Below are positions 28,878 to 38,105 of a stretch of DNA of 64,000 nt, piece after piece. The notes beneath the pieces were generated by a model that searched no databases, was not told the DNA's origin, and saw only the letters and a program-made list of their open reading frames with translations. Each line of letters opens with the position of its first letter. The stretch's first letter is position 1. Both the position numbers and the translations under genes were made by a program. This stretch comes from Nostoc sp. NIES-3756 (GTDB taxonomy: Bacteria; Cyanobacteriota; Cyanobacteriia; Cyanobacteriales; Nostocaceae): the NCBI RefSeq assembly GCF_001548375.1, contig NZ_AP017295.1, forward strand, positions 2,080,501 through 2,144,500, written 5' to 3'.

Positions 28878-31277
28878 TCATGCAACATGAGCAACCGTCA
28901 CTCCACTACCACCATCAGCTTGTTCTGCCGCTTCGTAATGACTGACTCTGGGATGCTGTTGTAAGTAAGCGTGGACTCCTTGACGCAGCTTGCCAGTGCC
29001 GTGTCCGTGAATAATCCAGATTGGGCCGTTAGCTTCGGAAATGGCTTTGTCTAAGAGGTACTCAGCATCAGCTACCCGCTTACCCCGGATATCAAAGGTA
29101 TTTTTGGAGGTGCGAATTGCTGGGGTAGGTTGGGCTGGTTGTGCAACTGGTGCTGGTGCTGGCTTGGGCTTGGCAATAGGTTCGGCTTTTTGTCCATCAA
29201 GGGATTCGATGTCTTCTAGCTTCACCGTCATTTTCATGATGCCAAAGCGGACAGTTAACTCACCATCCTCATCAGGTGCTGTCAACACTTCTGCCGTTTG
29301 TCCAAATTGGGAAATACGGATGCGATCGCCCACTTTTGGCAAAAACCCTAGTTTGGGTTTTGGTGGTGCTACTGGTTGATACTTCTGAGCAATTTGATTG
29401 AGGGCGTTAGTTGCTTGTTGGGCATCTTGGGCTGTAGCTGTACCTTGCTGCAAGCGGCGGATGACTTTGGCAATTTCCCCTTTAGCTTGGTTAATTGCTT
29501 GTTGTACAGCAACTTCCTGGGAAGCCTTCAGTGATTGTTCTCGCTCCTGTAATGCGGCTGCTTTCTCAGATACTTCTTTATACAGACGTTCTGCTTGCTG
29601 TAATATTTTTTGCGCCTCCGCCGCCTTCGTTTCCTGGCGACGACGTTGGGCTTCTAAGCCAGCAATTACTTGATTCACTTCGTCCGTAGCTTCGCCTACT
29701 TGAGTTTTCGCCTCTTCTACAACTTCTGGCTTTAACCCCAAACGCAACGCGATCGCCAACGCATTAGAACGTCCCGGAATACCCCACAATAAGCGGTAGG
29801 TAGGCGATAAAGTAGCATCATCAAATTCTACGGAAGCATTTTCAAAACGCTGGTCTTCATATTTGAGGGCTTTTAATTCGCCAAAGTGCGTTGTAGCAAT
29901 GGTTAGCTGAGCATGATCAGCGAGGTACTGTAAAAGTGCGATCGCCAAAGCACTACCTTCAACCGGATCTGTTCCTGCACCAACTTCGTCTAGTAATACT
30001 AGAGATGCGGGGAATGAGGAAGATTCTTCTCCCTCATCTCCTAAAGCATTCAAAATTCGACTAATACGGCGGATATGCCCTGAAAATGTAGATAAACTTT
30101 GCTGTAGGGATTGTTCGTCACCGATATCAGCCAATACTTGGTCAAACCAGGGCATTTCTACTGGTTCGCGGGCGGGTATGAATAAACCCACTTTCGCCAT
30201 TAAGGCTGCTAATCCGAGGGTTTTTAATGTTACCGTCTTCCCACCAGTGTTAGGCCCGGTAATCGTCACTACCCGGATATGAGGACTGATTAACAAGTCT
30301 ACCGGAATGACTGGATGACCTTGTTCGTGTTGATTTTGCCACACTAACAAAGGATGGCGTAGCTGTCGTAGAGTAACTAATTCTTGTTCTTGGCGGTTAA
30401 TAAATCTGGGGGGATTGGCTTTGAGCCAAAAACTATATCTGGCTCTAGCAGTTGCCATATCTAAGGTAGTGACAATCGCCAGTAGCCTTTCCAAATCAGG
30501 TTTAACGGCTGCTACTTTTTCCGTCAAAGCCCGGCGGATAGCTTCTTCTTCCGCTTGTTCTCGTCTTACTGTCTGCCGTAGTTGATTACCCATCGGCACA
30601 ACAGAATTAGGCTCTATATACAGCGTTGCCCCACTAGTAGAGGTGTCATGCACAATACCAGGAATGGCATCTTTTTGTGGTGCTTTTACTGGGATAACAA
30701 AGCGATCGCCCCTTTGCGTAATTATCTGTTCCTGAACTGCATTAGATTTAACTTGTAAAATATTTTGCAGCTTTTGTGTAATTTGACTCCGTAATCTCCG
30801 CAATTCGGTACGGATTTCGCCTAACTTAGTGCTGGCACGATCAGCGACTTGTCCCCGCTCATCAATACAGAGATGTATCTCTTGTTCTAGTTCGGGATAA
30901 GTACGTAACTCAGCCACTAATTGAGTTAAAATTGGTGTATCTTCTTGGTTATCAATTATACGACGTAAATTTCTCGCACCAGCAAGGGTAGTAGCGATCG
31001 CCAAAAGTTCATCACCTGCCAAAATCCCTTGTAGTTCTGCCCTTTCTAGGGAATCACCAATATCTTGGATGCCCTCAAAAGACAAACCGCTAGCCAGACG
31101 ACTTTCCAGTTGATATACTTCTTTTGTCTGTGCTAATAACTGCTCACTTGCTGTCTGAGATACAGGGATTTGTAGATGAAGTGATGCGATCGCCCCAAGC
31201 TTAGTTGCCGCAAATGTAGAAAGATGCTGACAAAGGCGATACCATTCGAGTAGTTCTAAAGTTTCAGATTGAATCAA
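28878..31277 (-). CDS. mutS2: Endonuclease MutS2
   Basis: MutS2 (799 aa) has an N-terminal clamp/core region, the MutS-type ATPase with Walker A GPNTGGKT near residue 345, the LLDEVGAGTDP Walker B region and the THFGELK switch. A long coiled coil follows, then a KOW-like/linker region rich in Pro/Ala, and a C-terminal Smr nuclease domain with DIRGKRV and IHGHGTGKLR. It lacks the mismatch-binding domain of MutS1. The family suppresses homologous recombination and in Bacillus rescues collided ribosomes. The Pro/Ala linker (PKPAPAPVAQPAQPTPA) is typical of cyanobacterial versions. Confidence 0.95.
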   Translation of the reverse strand: MIQSETLELLEWYRLCQHLSTFAATKLGAIASLHLQIPVSQTASEQLLAQTKEVYQLESRLASGLSFEGIQDIGDSLERAELQGILAGDELLAIATTLAGARNLRRIIDNQEDTPILTQLVAELRTYPELEQEIHLCIDERGQVADRASTKLGEIRTELRRLRSQITQKLQNILQVKSNAVQEQIITQRGDRFVIPVKAPQKDAIPGIVHDTSTSGATLYIEPNSVVPMGNQLRQTVRREQAEEEAIRRALTEKVAAVKPDLERLLAIVTTLDMATARARYSFWLKANPPRFINRQEQELVTLRQLRHPLLVWQNQHEQGHPVIPVDLLISPHIRVVTITGPNTGGKTVTLKTLGLAALMAKVGLFIPAREPVEMPWFDQVLADIGDEQSLQQSLSTFSGHIRRISRILNALGDEGEESSSFPASLVLLDEVGAGTDPVEGSALAIALLQYLADHAQLTIATTHFGELKALKYEDQRFENASVEFDDATLSPTYRLLWGIPGRSNALAIALRLGLKPEVVEEAKTQVGEATDEVNQVIAGLEAQRRRQETKAAEAQKILQQAERLYKEVSEKAAALQEREQSLKASQEVAVQQAINQAKGEIAKVIRRLQQGTATAQDAQQATNALNQIAQKYQPVAPPKPKLGFLPKVGDRIRISQFGQTAEVLTAPDEDGELTVRFGIMKMTVKLEDIESLDGQKAEPIAKPKPAPAPVAQPAQPTPAIRTSKNTFDIRGKRVADAEYLLDKAISEANGPIWIIHGHGTGKLRQGVHAYLQQHPRVSHYEAAEQADGGSGVTVAHVA

Positions 31278-31364
31278 GGCTGCAAAATCAAATCTGAAGT
31301 GATCGTAACAATTCTAGCCTTTATCTTGGTAAATCTTCAAAGAGAGATTTTGTCATTAGTCCAT

Positions 31365-31450
31365 AGTGAGATAGTGCGTTCCTGTCGCCTTGCGTCGGAA
31401 AGCAACTATCGCTCGCGTAGCGTATCCGAAGGATTCACCTGTAAGGGTCA
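31365..31450 (-). repeat. 86-bp dispersed repeat, copy 2 (inverted)
   Basis: The reverse complement of 354-439, with about two differences over 86 bp. It begins AGTGAGATAGTGCGTTCCTG and is bordered by GTCCATA/GTCAACA heptamers. Confidence 0.8.
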
Positions 31451-31485
31451 ACAGTCCATAGTCAACAGTTATTTTCCCTCATCTC

Positions 31486-31606
31486 CCTGGCTCTTGGGAG
31501 GGGCTAGGGGTGGGTTACTCTCCCCACTCCCGGTTGGTGAATTTCGACTGCGCGAGAGTTGAGCGTAGTCGAAACTCAATTACCGCGTAGTCGAACCACT
31601 ATTCCC
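31486..31606. repeat. GC-rich palindromic repeat and GTAGTCGAA-type repeats
   Basis: A diverged copy of the CCTGGGAGGGGCTAGGGGTG block (31486-31516) is followed by sequence with CGCGAGAGTTGAGCGTAGTCGAAAC and CGCGTAGTCGAAC, a different inverted/direct repeat. With the 86-bp repeat these account for the whole mutS2 upstream spacer. Confidence 0.6.
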
Positions 31607-32572
31607 CTACTTCCGCAGGTAACTAAAACTAGGATTAGGTCTACCTACATAGCAAGAGCGGGTGAATTGGTATTTTTTGATAATTGCTAATGATTGTTCT
31701 GCTTCAGCTTGATTGTTATCAAAATCAAACATCCAGTGATTACCGTCTACAACTTTCCAGCGATTATTTATCTTGTTAACGGTTGTAGTAGCAGGATTAA
31801 ACGCTACACAGTCTTCGCCAGGCATTGCAGCAGATGGGGCAGCATTGTTAACTAGTAAATATGTGAAAGATGGTTGTGGTCGTCCGACAAAACAGGATTT
31901 ATTCATGCGGTAGTTCTTGATAACCTGAAAAGCCTGCTTCGCCTCACTGGCTTTGTTACCAAAATCAAACATCCAATGATTACCACCCTCAATGATTTTC
32001 CAACTTCCATTAACTTGATTAACAGTAATATTATTGGGGTTAAAGGCGATACAATCTTCTTTCAATGCTTGTGTTTGCAGTGACACCGAGTTAGAACGGT
32101 AAGTTTTCTTGGTTCTTCTATCAGTTAAAACAATATATACAGAGCTTGGTGGTGTTTGACCTTGTTCAACAGCAAACCAAAGAGAATTTAAGTTTTGTGG
32201 CGATGAAAAGGCGCAGAAGCCATAAACTCGCTGACTATTTTGAGCATTATAAATATCTACCCAAGTTCTAGAAGAATTTTTATTGAGTCCGCAAGGTGGC
32301 AAATCTGGCGAACTTTCAAACAACTGAGATGGAAATGCAGCCGAGTTAGCTACAGCCAAGTTATACCGTTGAAAATTCTTCCCTGCATTTGTATAAGCTT
32401 CTTGACCTTTAAATACTAACTCTGGCTTGGGAATGTGATTAGAGACAAGTTGCAGCTTAGACAATGCTGGAGTTTGAGCAATATTAACAGCAGTAGCAAC
32501 ATTAGAAAAACTTGACAATACTAATCCAGCGATCGCCAAAGGAGCAAACTTAGTATAATTTCTAACTAACAT
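31607..32572 (-). CDS. Secreted protein with two tandem C-terminal repeats
   Basis: Using the ATG at 32572 the product is 321 aa with a clear signal peptide (FAPLAIAGLVLSSFSNVATA, cleavage after ATA). The C-terminal ~150 residues are two copies of a ~75-residue unit: each has an EDC.AFNP start, KI/KV then NHWMFDF, a helix (EAKQAFQVIKNYRM / EAEQSLAIIKKYQF), and S.CYVGRP..SF.YL. Each unit has two cysteines that could bond. The central part carries FCAFSSPQNLNSLWF and SSVYIVLTDRR. No family name can be assigned with confidence. The frame extends upstream to 32683 but those residues lack a signal-like organisation. Confidence 0.72.
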   Translation of the reverse strand: MLVRNYTKFAPLAIAGLVLSSFSNVATAVNIAQTPALSKLQLVSNHIPKPELVFKGQEAYTNAGKNFQRYNLAVANSAAFPSQLFESSPDLPPCGLNKNSSRTWVDIYNAQNSQRVYGFCAFSSPQNLNSLWFAVEQGQTPPSSVYIVLTDRRTKKTYRSNSVSLQTQALKEDCIAFNPNNITVNQVNGSWKIIEGGNHWMFDFGNKASEAKQAFQVIKNYRMNKSCFVGRPQPSFTYLLVNNAAPSAAMPGEDCVAFNPATTTVNKINNRWKVVDGNHWMFDFDNNQAEAEQSLAIIKKYQFTRSCYVGRPNPSFSYLRK

Positions 32573-32850
32573 ACTGATAAAACCTTTTACAATATTGAAT
32601 ACCAACAGATTTACGTACTTACGTAATTTCTGAAGGCTATTTATCAATAGGTTGCTCAAGGAAACTTTATGCACTAATCCCAAAATTCTCAGCCAATAAA
32701 CTTAAAAAATACCTCACACTCCTCCACGCTAACCTCAGCGCTCCTCCGCGTTAAAATTCTGCCACATCTAACACTTAGTGAAAAAAATCGCTGCAAACTG
32801 CCTCACAATTTGATACCCTAGCAAGAACAGATTTGAGAAAAGTTAACAGC

Positions 32851-34014
32851 GTGGAAATTCAACTTGGGCGGGGGAAGACAGCTCGTAGAGCCTACGGCAT
32901 TGATGAAATTGCTCTAGTCCCCGGTAACAGAACACTCGATCCGAGTTTAGCCGATACTCGGTGGAGAATTGGCAACATTGAACGAGAAATTCCCATTATC
33001 GCCAGTGCGATGGATGGGGTTGTTGATGTGAAGATGGCTGTGCGGTTATCACAGCTTGGTGCATTGGGCGTTCTTAACTTGGAAGGGATTCAAACTCGTT
33101 ATGCTGACCCAGAGCCGATTTTAGATCGGATTTCGTCCGTTGGCAAAGATGAGTTTGTGTCTTTGATGCAGGAACTATACGCCGAACCCATCAAGCCCGA
33201 ATTAATCACCAAACGCATCCAAGAAATTAAAGAACAAGGTGGAATTGCAGCTGTTAGCGCTACTCCTCTAGGCGCAAGCCGATACGGTGAGGTAGTAGCC
33301 AAAGCTGGGGCCGATTTATTTTTCATCCAAGCTACGGTAGTTTCTACCGCTCACCTATCACCAGAGTCAGTAACGCCTCTGGATTTGGCTGAATTTTGCC
33401 GTTCTATGCCCATCCCTGTGATTTTGGGTAACTGTGTGACTTACGATGTCACCTTGAACTTATTAAAGGCTGGTGCAGCCGCAGTATTAGTGGGAATTGG
33501 CCCCGGTGCGGCTTGTACTTCTCGCGGGGTGTTGGGTGTAGGTGTACCCCAAGCAACTGCGATCGCAGATTGTGCCGCCGCACGCGATGATTTTTATCGA
33601 GAGACTGGTAAATATGTCCCTGTCATTGCTGATGGTGGTTTAATCACTGGTGGCGACATTTGCAAATGTATCGCTTGTGGTGCTGACGGCGTAATGATTG
33701 GTTCACCCTTTGCTAGAGCCGCCGAAGCTCCCGGAAGAGGCTACCATTGGGGTATGGCTACACCTAGCCCAGTCTTGCCCCGTGGAACCCGCATTCGTGT
33801 TGGTACTACAGGTACTCTCGAACAAATCCTGACTGGGCCAGCTGGGTTAGATGATGGTACTCATAACCTTTTAGGAGCATTAAAAACTAGCATGGGTACT
33901 TTGGGAGCAAAAGATATTAAAGAAATGCAGCAAGTTGAAGTAGTAATTGCTCCTTCATTGTTAACTGAAGGCAAAGTGTATCAAAAAGCTCAACAATTAG
34001 GTATGGGTAAATAA
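32851..34014 (+). CDS. guaB3: IMP dehydrogenase family protein GuaB3
   Basis: The 387-residue protein is a TIM-barrel GuaB-family enzyme lacking the CBS (Bateman) insert of ordinary IMP dehydrogenase. It starts [20 protein letters not shown], contains the barrel motifs [12 protein letters not shown], a catalytic loop [10 protein letters not shown] with the active-site-type cysteine, [14 protein letters not shown] (phosphate site), and GTTGTLEQI. Cyanobacterial GuaB3 enzymes form XMP from IMP for guanylate synthesis. A GTG at 32851 is taken as start; a TTG at 32833 adds six residues. The yfr1 sRNA and trxA follow, an order conserved in cyanobacteria. Confidence 0.9.
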   Translation: MEIQLGRGKTARRAYGIDEIALVPGNRTLDPSLADTRWRIGNIEREIPIIASAMDGVVDVKMAVRLSQLGALGVLNLEGIQTRYADPEPILDRISSVGKDEFVSLMQELYAEPIKPELITKRIQEIKEQGGIAAVSATPLGASRYGEVVAKAGADLFFIQATVVSTAHLSPESVTPLDLAEFCRSMPIPVILGNCVTYDVTLNLLKAGAAAVLVGIGPGAACTSRGVLGVGVPQATAIADCAAARDDFYRETGKYVPVIADGGLITGGDICKCIACGADGVMIGSPFARAAEAPGRGYHWGMATPSPVLPRGTRIRVGTTGTLEQILTGPAGLDDGTHNLLGALKTSMGTLGAKDIKEMQQVEVVIAPSLLTEGKVYQKAQQLGMGK

Positions 34015-34198
34015 AAAGTTTTTTGTCAGTGGTCAGCAGTTATTAGTCAGTAGCTTTCGATATGTAAAGCTAGCCTCCAAAGGCATAAGTATTAAACCCA
34101 AACAAAAACAACTGACAACTGACAACTGACAACTTTAAATTATTCAGAAATTTTTTCCAGAGTTTTAAACAACTACTGGAAAAATCACATATGTCGCC

Positions 34199-34204
34199 TA
34201 CAAT
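34199..34204 (+). promoter_or_regulatory. Probable -10 box of yfr1
   Basis: TACAAT lies about 8 nt before the predicted 5' end of Yfr1. No good -35 hexamer is seen 17 bp upstream. Yfr1 promoters in other cyanobacteria are strong and constitutive. Confidence 0.45.
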
Positions 34205-34211
34205 AGATATA

Positions 34212-34280
34212 GCGGAGACGCATGTTTCCGTTCACTCCTCACACCACACTCCGCCCGGACTACTGTTCGGGCGGTTCCTT
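34212..34280 (+). ncRNA. yfr1: Small regulatory RNA Yfr1
   Basis: The region between guaB3 and trxA matches Yfr1. A 5' hairpin GGAGAC-GCAT-GTTTCC (34214-34229) is followed by a single-stranded core containing the invariant ACTCCTCACAC (34234-34244) and CACACT. The 3' terminator hairpin is CCGCCCGGAC / GTTCGGGCGG with a TACT loop (34251-34274). Yfr1 is a ~55-65-nt sRNA conserved in cyanobacteria and often located upstream of trxA; the ACUCCUCACAC core pairs with ribosome-binding sites of porin mRNAs in Prochlorococcus. The transcript ends are estimated from the hairpins and the -10 box. Confidence 0.9.
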
Positions 34281-34330
34281 ATATATAAATAAATTCTTCA
34301 GCTTCTTTGCAAATGTACATCCTTTGTCTT

Positions 34331-34359
34331 TTGGGCAGTTGTTTTTGCTATGGTAGAAT
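34331..34359 (+). promoter_or_regulatory. Candidate trxA promoter
   Basis: TTGGGC and TAGAAT are separated by 17 bp, 42 bp before the trxA ATG. This fits a sigma-70-type promoter and would make trxA independent of the Yfr1 terminator. It is a pattern match only. Confidence 0.4.
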
Positions 34360-34400
34360 TTTCACGAAAGTCAGAAATATAATTGGCAAAGGTTTTAGGC

Positions 34401-34724
34401 ATGTCAGCAGCCGCACAAGTTACAGATTCTACTTTTAAGCAAGAAGTACTCGACAGCGCTGTACCAGTTCTGGTCGATTTTTGGGCCCCTTGGTGTGGCC
34501 CTTGCAGAATGGTCGCTCCTGTTGTCGAGGAAATAGCTCTACAGTACGAAGGTAAAATCAAAGTGGTGAAAGTCAACACTGACGAGAATCCGCAAGTGGC
34601 AAGTCAGTACGGTATCCGTAGTATTCCCACGCTTATGATTTTTAAAGGTGGGCAAAAAGTCGATATGGTAGTCGGTGCGGTTCCTAAAACCACATTGTCC
34701 CAAACTCTAGAAAAGCATATCTGA
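34401..34724 (+). CDS. trxA: Thioredoxin (m-type/TrxA)
   Basis: The 107-residue thioredoxin has the active-site motif [10 protein letters not shown] (Cys pair near residues 32-35), the Asp of VLVDF, and the cis-proline motif RSIPTLMIF. Length and sequence fit the bacterial/plastid m-type TrxA that reduces metabolic enzymes and peroxiredoxins. Starting at the ATG gives the family's [13 protein letters not shown] terminus; a TTG 18 bp upstream is less likely. It is preceded by yfr1 and its own candidate promoter and followed by a terminator. Confidence 0.95.
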   Translation: MSAAAQVTDSTFKQEVLDSAVPVLVDFWAPWCGPCRMVAPVVEEIALQYEGKIKVVKVNTDENPQVASQYGIRSIPTLMIFKGGQKVDMVVGAVPKTTLSQTLEKHI

Positions 34725-35293
34725 CACTCAATCAGTAGCAAACTCTTGTTGAGTAATCTATTGTCATTTGGTTTAGATAAATCTTTATCTACTACTTTTA
34801 TGAGGCGCTAGAGTCTGTGCCTCATAAAATTTTCTTATAGAGAAAATAAACCAGCGCTACCATAAATTAAGCTGAGAGATTTCTCCTACTGAAGAATGAC
34901 TTCTAAACTATTATTTTGAAGTATGAGCTTTAGATAGAATGATCTATAGCAATTCTACTTATTTCATCAAATTAACTGTAGAGTCTTTTGAGCGGATATC
35001 AAAAATAAACAACTAGAAAGGTAAGTTTTTTAAAATAAAAATATTATTTTAATAGAGAAATATAATGTATTGGTAAAAAATTGCTTAACTATAAAATGGT
35101 AAATCTAAATAAATGTAATTTAATTACAAACTGCATCATGAGAAATAAAATCACGGTTATCAAGAAAAGTTAACTATCTTTAGATAGAGTTAAAAATATA
35201 TTTTCATTGGTTATCCTTAACTGCTGAATTTTTCTCAAATTGCCAAGCAGTTGAGAAAATGCACACAAAAATTAGGTAAAATGTAATGCCATT
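34725..35293. other. AT-rich spacer downstream of trxA
   Basis: This 570-bp gap contains the trxA terminator and otherwise only low-complexity AT-rich DNA up to the LOG-family gene. No repeats of the local families, no small gene with a ribosome site and no hairpins beyond the terminator were seen. Confidence 0.45.
34799..34835 (+). terminator. Terminator of trxA
   Basis: Stem TATGAGGC / GCCTCATA with a 12-nt loop, followed by AAATTTTCT, 75 bp after the trxA stop. Confidence 0.7.
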
Positions 35294-35308
35294 GTGGTGG
35301 CATCTCTC

Positions 35309-36379
35309 ATGACCTCATCTGCGTCCTTCGACACATTCGAGTCTCTCCAAGCCGATATTACGGAATTAATTGATCGCTTGCCGACATTAAAGAATCGGCA
35401 GCTAATTCACAATGCTTTGGCAACCATAGTCCGCCTAGCTGATAGTGATATTGAACGTCTCGACTGGAAAATACTGTCTGCTGCCTTAGCAGACATGGAG
35501 CGAGGCTTTAAGTTATTTTATGATTACCGACACGTCCGCAAAGTAACTATTTTTGGTTCGGCTCGTCTATCACCAGCCAGCCCAGAGTACCAAATAGCAG
35601 CAGAATTTGCCCGTGCTGTGACCAAGCTAGGATTTATGGTCATGACAGGGGGTGGTGGTGGTATTATGCAGGCTGGTCAAGAAGGGGCAGGGCGAGAAAA
35701 TTCCTTTGGCTTAAATATCCAATTACCGTTTGAACAGCAGGCGAACCCAGTAATTGAGGGTGATCCTAAGCTAATTCACTTCAAATACTTCTTTACACGC
35801 AAGCTGTTCCTCCTCAAAGAAAGCGATGCTATAGCTTTATTCCCTGGTGGGTTCGGTACTCAAGACGAGGCGTTTGAGTGCATGACTCTGAGTCAGACAG
35901 GTAAATTTGGCCCTGTACCAGTAGTTTTAATTGACCATCCCGGTGGTGACTATTGGCAGGCTTGGAGTGAGTATATTAATCAGCATCTTGTGAAAACGGG
36001 GTTGGTGAGTCCTGAAGACCCCAACCTGTACACAGTAACAGATAACCTAGAAGTGGCTTGCAATGCTATTACCAACTTTTATCAGGTGTATCACTCCTGT
36101 CGTTACGTGAGTGATAAATTAGTAATTCGCTTAACCCAGGAATTATCAGATGATGAGGTTGAGCAACTGAATACTCAATTCAGTAGCATTATTGTGAAAG
36201 GGAAAATTGAGAAAAGTCAGTCTTTACCCCAAGAAAACCAGGACGAAACCATTGGACTACCCCGCCTAGTTTTGTACTTCAATCAACGAGACTTAGGGCG
36301 GTTATATCAAATGATTGCTGTAATTAATCAAATGGGTAGTAGTTCGACAAAACAACAGGTACATCCAGAGAAGAAGTAG
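35309..36379 (+). CDS. LOG-family protein
   Basis: The ~356-residue protein contains the LOG/lysine-decarboxylase-like fold. The signature VMTGGGGGIMQAGQEGA and the PGGFGTQDEAFE motif (PGGxGTxxE) are both intact at the active site. LOG enzymes cleave nucleoside 5'-monophosphates, releasing ribose-phosphate, and in plants activate cytokinins. The protein is longer than short LOGs (~190 aa): an N-terminal helical region of ~75 residues and a ~100-residue C-terminal extension flank the core, as in long cyanobacterial members. A GTG at 35294 could add five residues. The substrate in cyanobacteria is not established. Confidence 0.86.
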   Translation: MTSSASFDTFESLQADITELIDRLPTLKNRQLIHNALATIVRLADSDIERLDWKILSAALADMERGFKLFYDYRHVRKVTIFGSARLSPASPEYQIAAEFARAVTKLGFMVMTGGGGGIMQAGQEGAGRENSFGLNIQLPFEQQANPVIEGDPKLIHFKYFFTRKLFLLKESDAIALFPGGFGTQDEAFECMTLSQTGKFGPVPVVLIDHPGGDYWQAWSEYINQHLVKTGLVSPEDPNLYTVTDNLEVACNAITNFYQVYHSCRYVSDKLVIRLTQELSDDEVEQLNTQFSSIIVKGKIEKSQSLPQENQDETIGLPRLVLYFNQRDLGRLYQMIAVINQMGSSSTKQQVHPEKK

Positions 36380-36486
36380 TCCATAGTCCATAGTCAACAG
36401 TCCATAGGTAGGAGGCAGAAGGCAGGAGGTAAGAGGTAGAACAAGTAATAACTCAGCACGCGCTAAACGCGTCGCTAACGCTAACA
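36379..36486. repeat. Heptamers, GGCAGGAG repeats and the 36-bp dispersed repeat
   Basis: GTCCATA/GTCAACA units are followed by AGGAGGCAGAAGGCAGGAGG-type purine repeats and by the 36-bp block at 36451-36486 (ACTCAGCACGCGCTAAACGC onward), the partner of 13298-13333. Confidence 0.7.
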
Positions 36487-36606
36487 TCACTCATCACTCC
36501 TCAATGAGAAAAACACCAGTTATGATTACTCCATGCTGATTAACAGCATAAAGGGCGTATATTAGCACAGGAAACTTTATATTAAAGTCTAAGTGGGGAG
36601 TAAATC

Positions 36607-37926
36607 ATGCTGGAATTGTTGAGTTCGGGTTTGGTTTCTATCTGGCTAGAAATGGCTGGGGTAAAAATTAGACCGGCGGATGCTCTAGATGTGGTAACTT
36701 GGCAAAGTAGCCCTGGTTTGGTTATTGCTAATGACCCTAATCCAGCAGGATTTAATACGGTCAAGGGCTATCTCCAAGGATTAATTACAACCAAACTCAT
36801 AGCCCAGAATCTAGAAAGTAGCCAAGGAGTTTGGTTACAGTCGGGGCCAGTGTTAATGGCTAATCATCAGGGGACTACGCCTCTGCCGGCTGCTTCCCTG
36901 ACTAAGATTGCTACTTCACTTGCAGCTTTTACAACTCTGGGGCCAGAGTATCAATTTGAAACTACCATCGCTACTAATGGTTCGGTCGTTAATGGTGTGT
37001 TACAAGGCGATTTAATCATTAATGGCGGCGGCGATCCTATGTTTGTTTGGGAAGAAGCGATCGCTTTAGGCAATACCCTCAATAAAATGGGGATTAAGCA
37101 AGTTAAGGGGAATTTGGTAATTACAGGCAATTTTGCTATGAATTTCCAACGTTATCCCCTATTGGCTGGGCAAATGCTCAAACAAGCATTAAATTCTAAA
37201 ACTTGGACTCGTCCAGCAAATTATATCCATTCCATCATGCCGAAGGGAACACCAAAGCCACAGGTGGTAATTAACGGCACAATCAAATACACAGCCCAAC
37301 CCAACCCCAAACAAACTCTACTGGTACGTCATCGTTCTATACCCTTGAAGCAGATTATCAAGGAAATGAACGTTTACAGTAACAATGAAATAGCTCAAAT
37401 GTTGGCAGATGATCTAGGTGGACACCAAGTAGTACAAACCAAAGCTGCCAAATTAGCACGAGTACCGCAACAAGAAATTCAACTAATCAACGGTTCTGGA
37501 CTAGGCCCGGAAAATCGTATTTCACCCAGAGCGGTTTGTGCAATGTTAATGGCATTGCAACAAGAAGCTGCGACTTATCAACTCAATTTAGCAGACTTGT
37601 TTCCTACCTCTGGTTTTGACCACAGAGGTACAATGCACTCTAGGCATTTACCCCTAGCCACTGTGATGAAAACTGGTACACTGCGCGATGTAAGTGCTTT
37701 AGCTGGAGTTGTCCCAACCCGCGATCGCGGTTTAGTTTGGTTTGCTATCATCAACCGTGGCCCCCAAATTGGCGCTTTCCGTCAACAACAAGATAAATTC
37801 CTACAACGTCTTGTGCAACTATTACAAGTAGCCCCGACTACACCCACAGCCCTCACACCCCACTCACCTAACACTTTACCCGACCTTGGCAATACTAAAC
37901 GGAGTGAAATTGTGTATGGGGGTTAG
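36607..37926 (+). CDS. dacB: D-alanyl-D-alanine carboxypeptidase/endopeptidase (PBP4, S13 family)
   Basis: The 439-residue protein has all three serine-penicillin-binding motifs: SLTK (SxxK) near residue 98, SNNE (SxN) near residue 259 and KTGTL near residue 357. The family trims pentapeptide stems and hydrolyses DD-crosslinks in peptidoglycan. The large domain inserted between SxxK and SxN (containing LIINGGGDP) is typical of S13. The N terminus is weakly hydrophobic and lacks a convincing signal peptide, which is odd for a periplasmic enzyme; export may use a non-obvious signal or a different start. The C-terminal tail is Pro/Thr-rich. Confidence 0.88.
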   Translation: MLELLSSGLVSIWLEMAGVKIRPADALDVVTWQSSPGLVIANDPNPAGFNTVKGYLQGLITTKLIAQNLESSQGVWLQSGPVLMANHQGTTPLPAASLTKIATSLAAFTTLGPEYQFETTIATNGSVVNGVLQGDLIINGGGDPMFVWEEAIALGNTLNKMGIKQVKGNLVITGNFAMNFQRYPLLAGQMLKQALNSKTWTRPANYIHSIMPKGTPKPQVVINGTIKYTAQPNPKQTLLVRHRSIPLKQIIKEMNVYSNNEIAQMLADDLGGHQVVQTKAAKLARVPQQEIQLINGSGLGPENRISPRAVCAMLMALQQEAATYQLNLADLFPTSGFDHRGTMHSRHLPLATVMKTGTLRDVSALAGVVPTRDRGLVWFAIINRGPQIGAFRQQQDKFLQRLVQLLQVAPTTPTALTPHSPNTLPDLGNTKRSEIVYGG

Positions 37927-37988
37927 TCATTGGTTATTAGTCATTAGTCATTAGTCATTAGTCATTAGTCATTAGTCATTAGTCATTG
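37926..37988. repeat. Tandem GTCATTA heptamers
   Basis: About eight near-perfect GTCATTA units, among the longest uninterrupted runs of this family in the window. Confidence 0.9.
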
Positions 37989-38105
37989 GCTAAGTACTTG
38001 TAATTACGAATTACTAAAGGGTGATGCTGACAGTATTTTTTCGGTTGCTGGCTGTTGTAGACTACATCTAAGTTATCTACGTGCATCTTCTAAATTTGTA
38101 GCCCA

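Noticed and set aside
32573..32683. Upstream extension of the secreted protein
   Set aside because: The 37 extra residues would hide the signal peptide; the ATG at 32572 gives a normal secretory N terminus.
37926..37988. Possible CRISPR-like array (regular GTCATTA units)
   Set aside because: Units are only 7 bp and contiguous with no spacers; they belong to the short tandem repeat family found in many spacers here.
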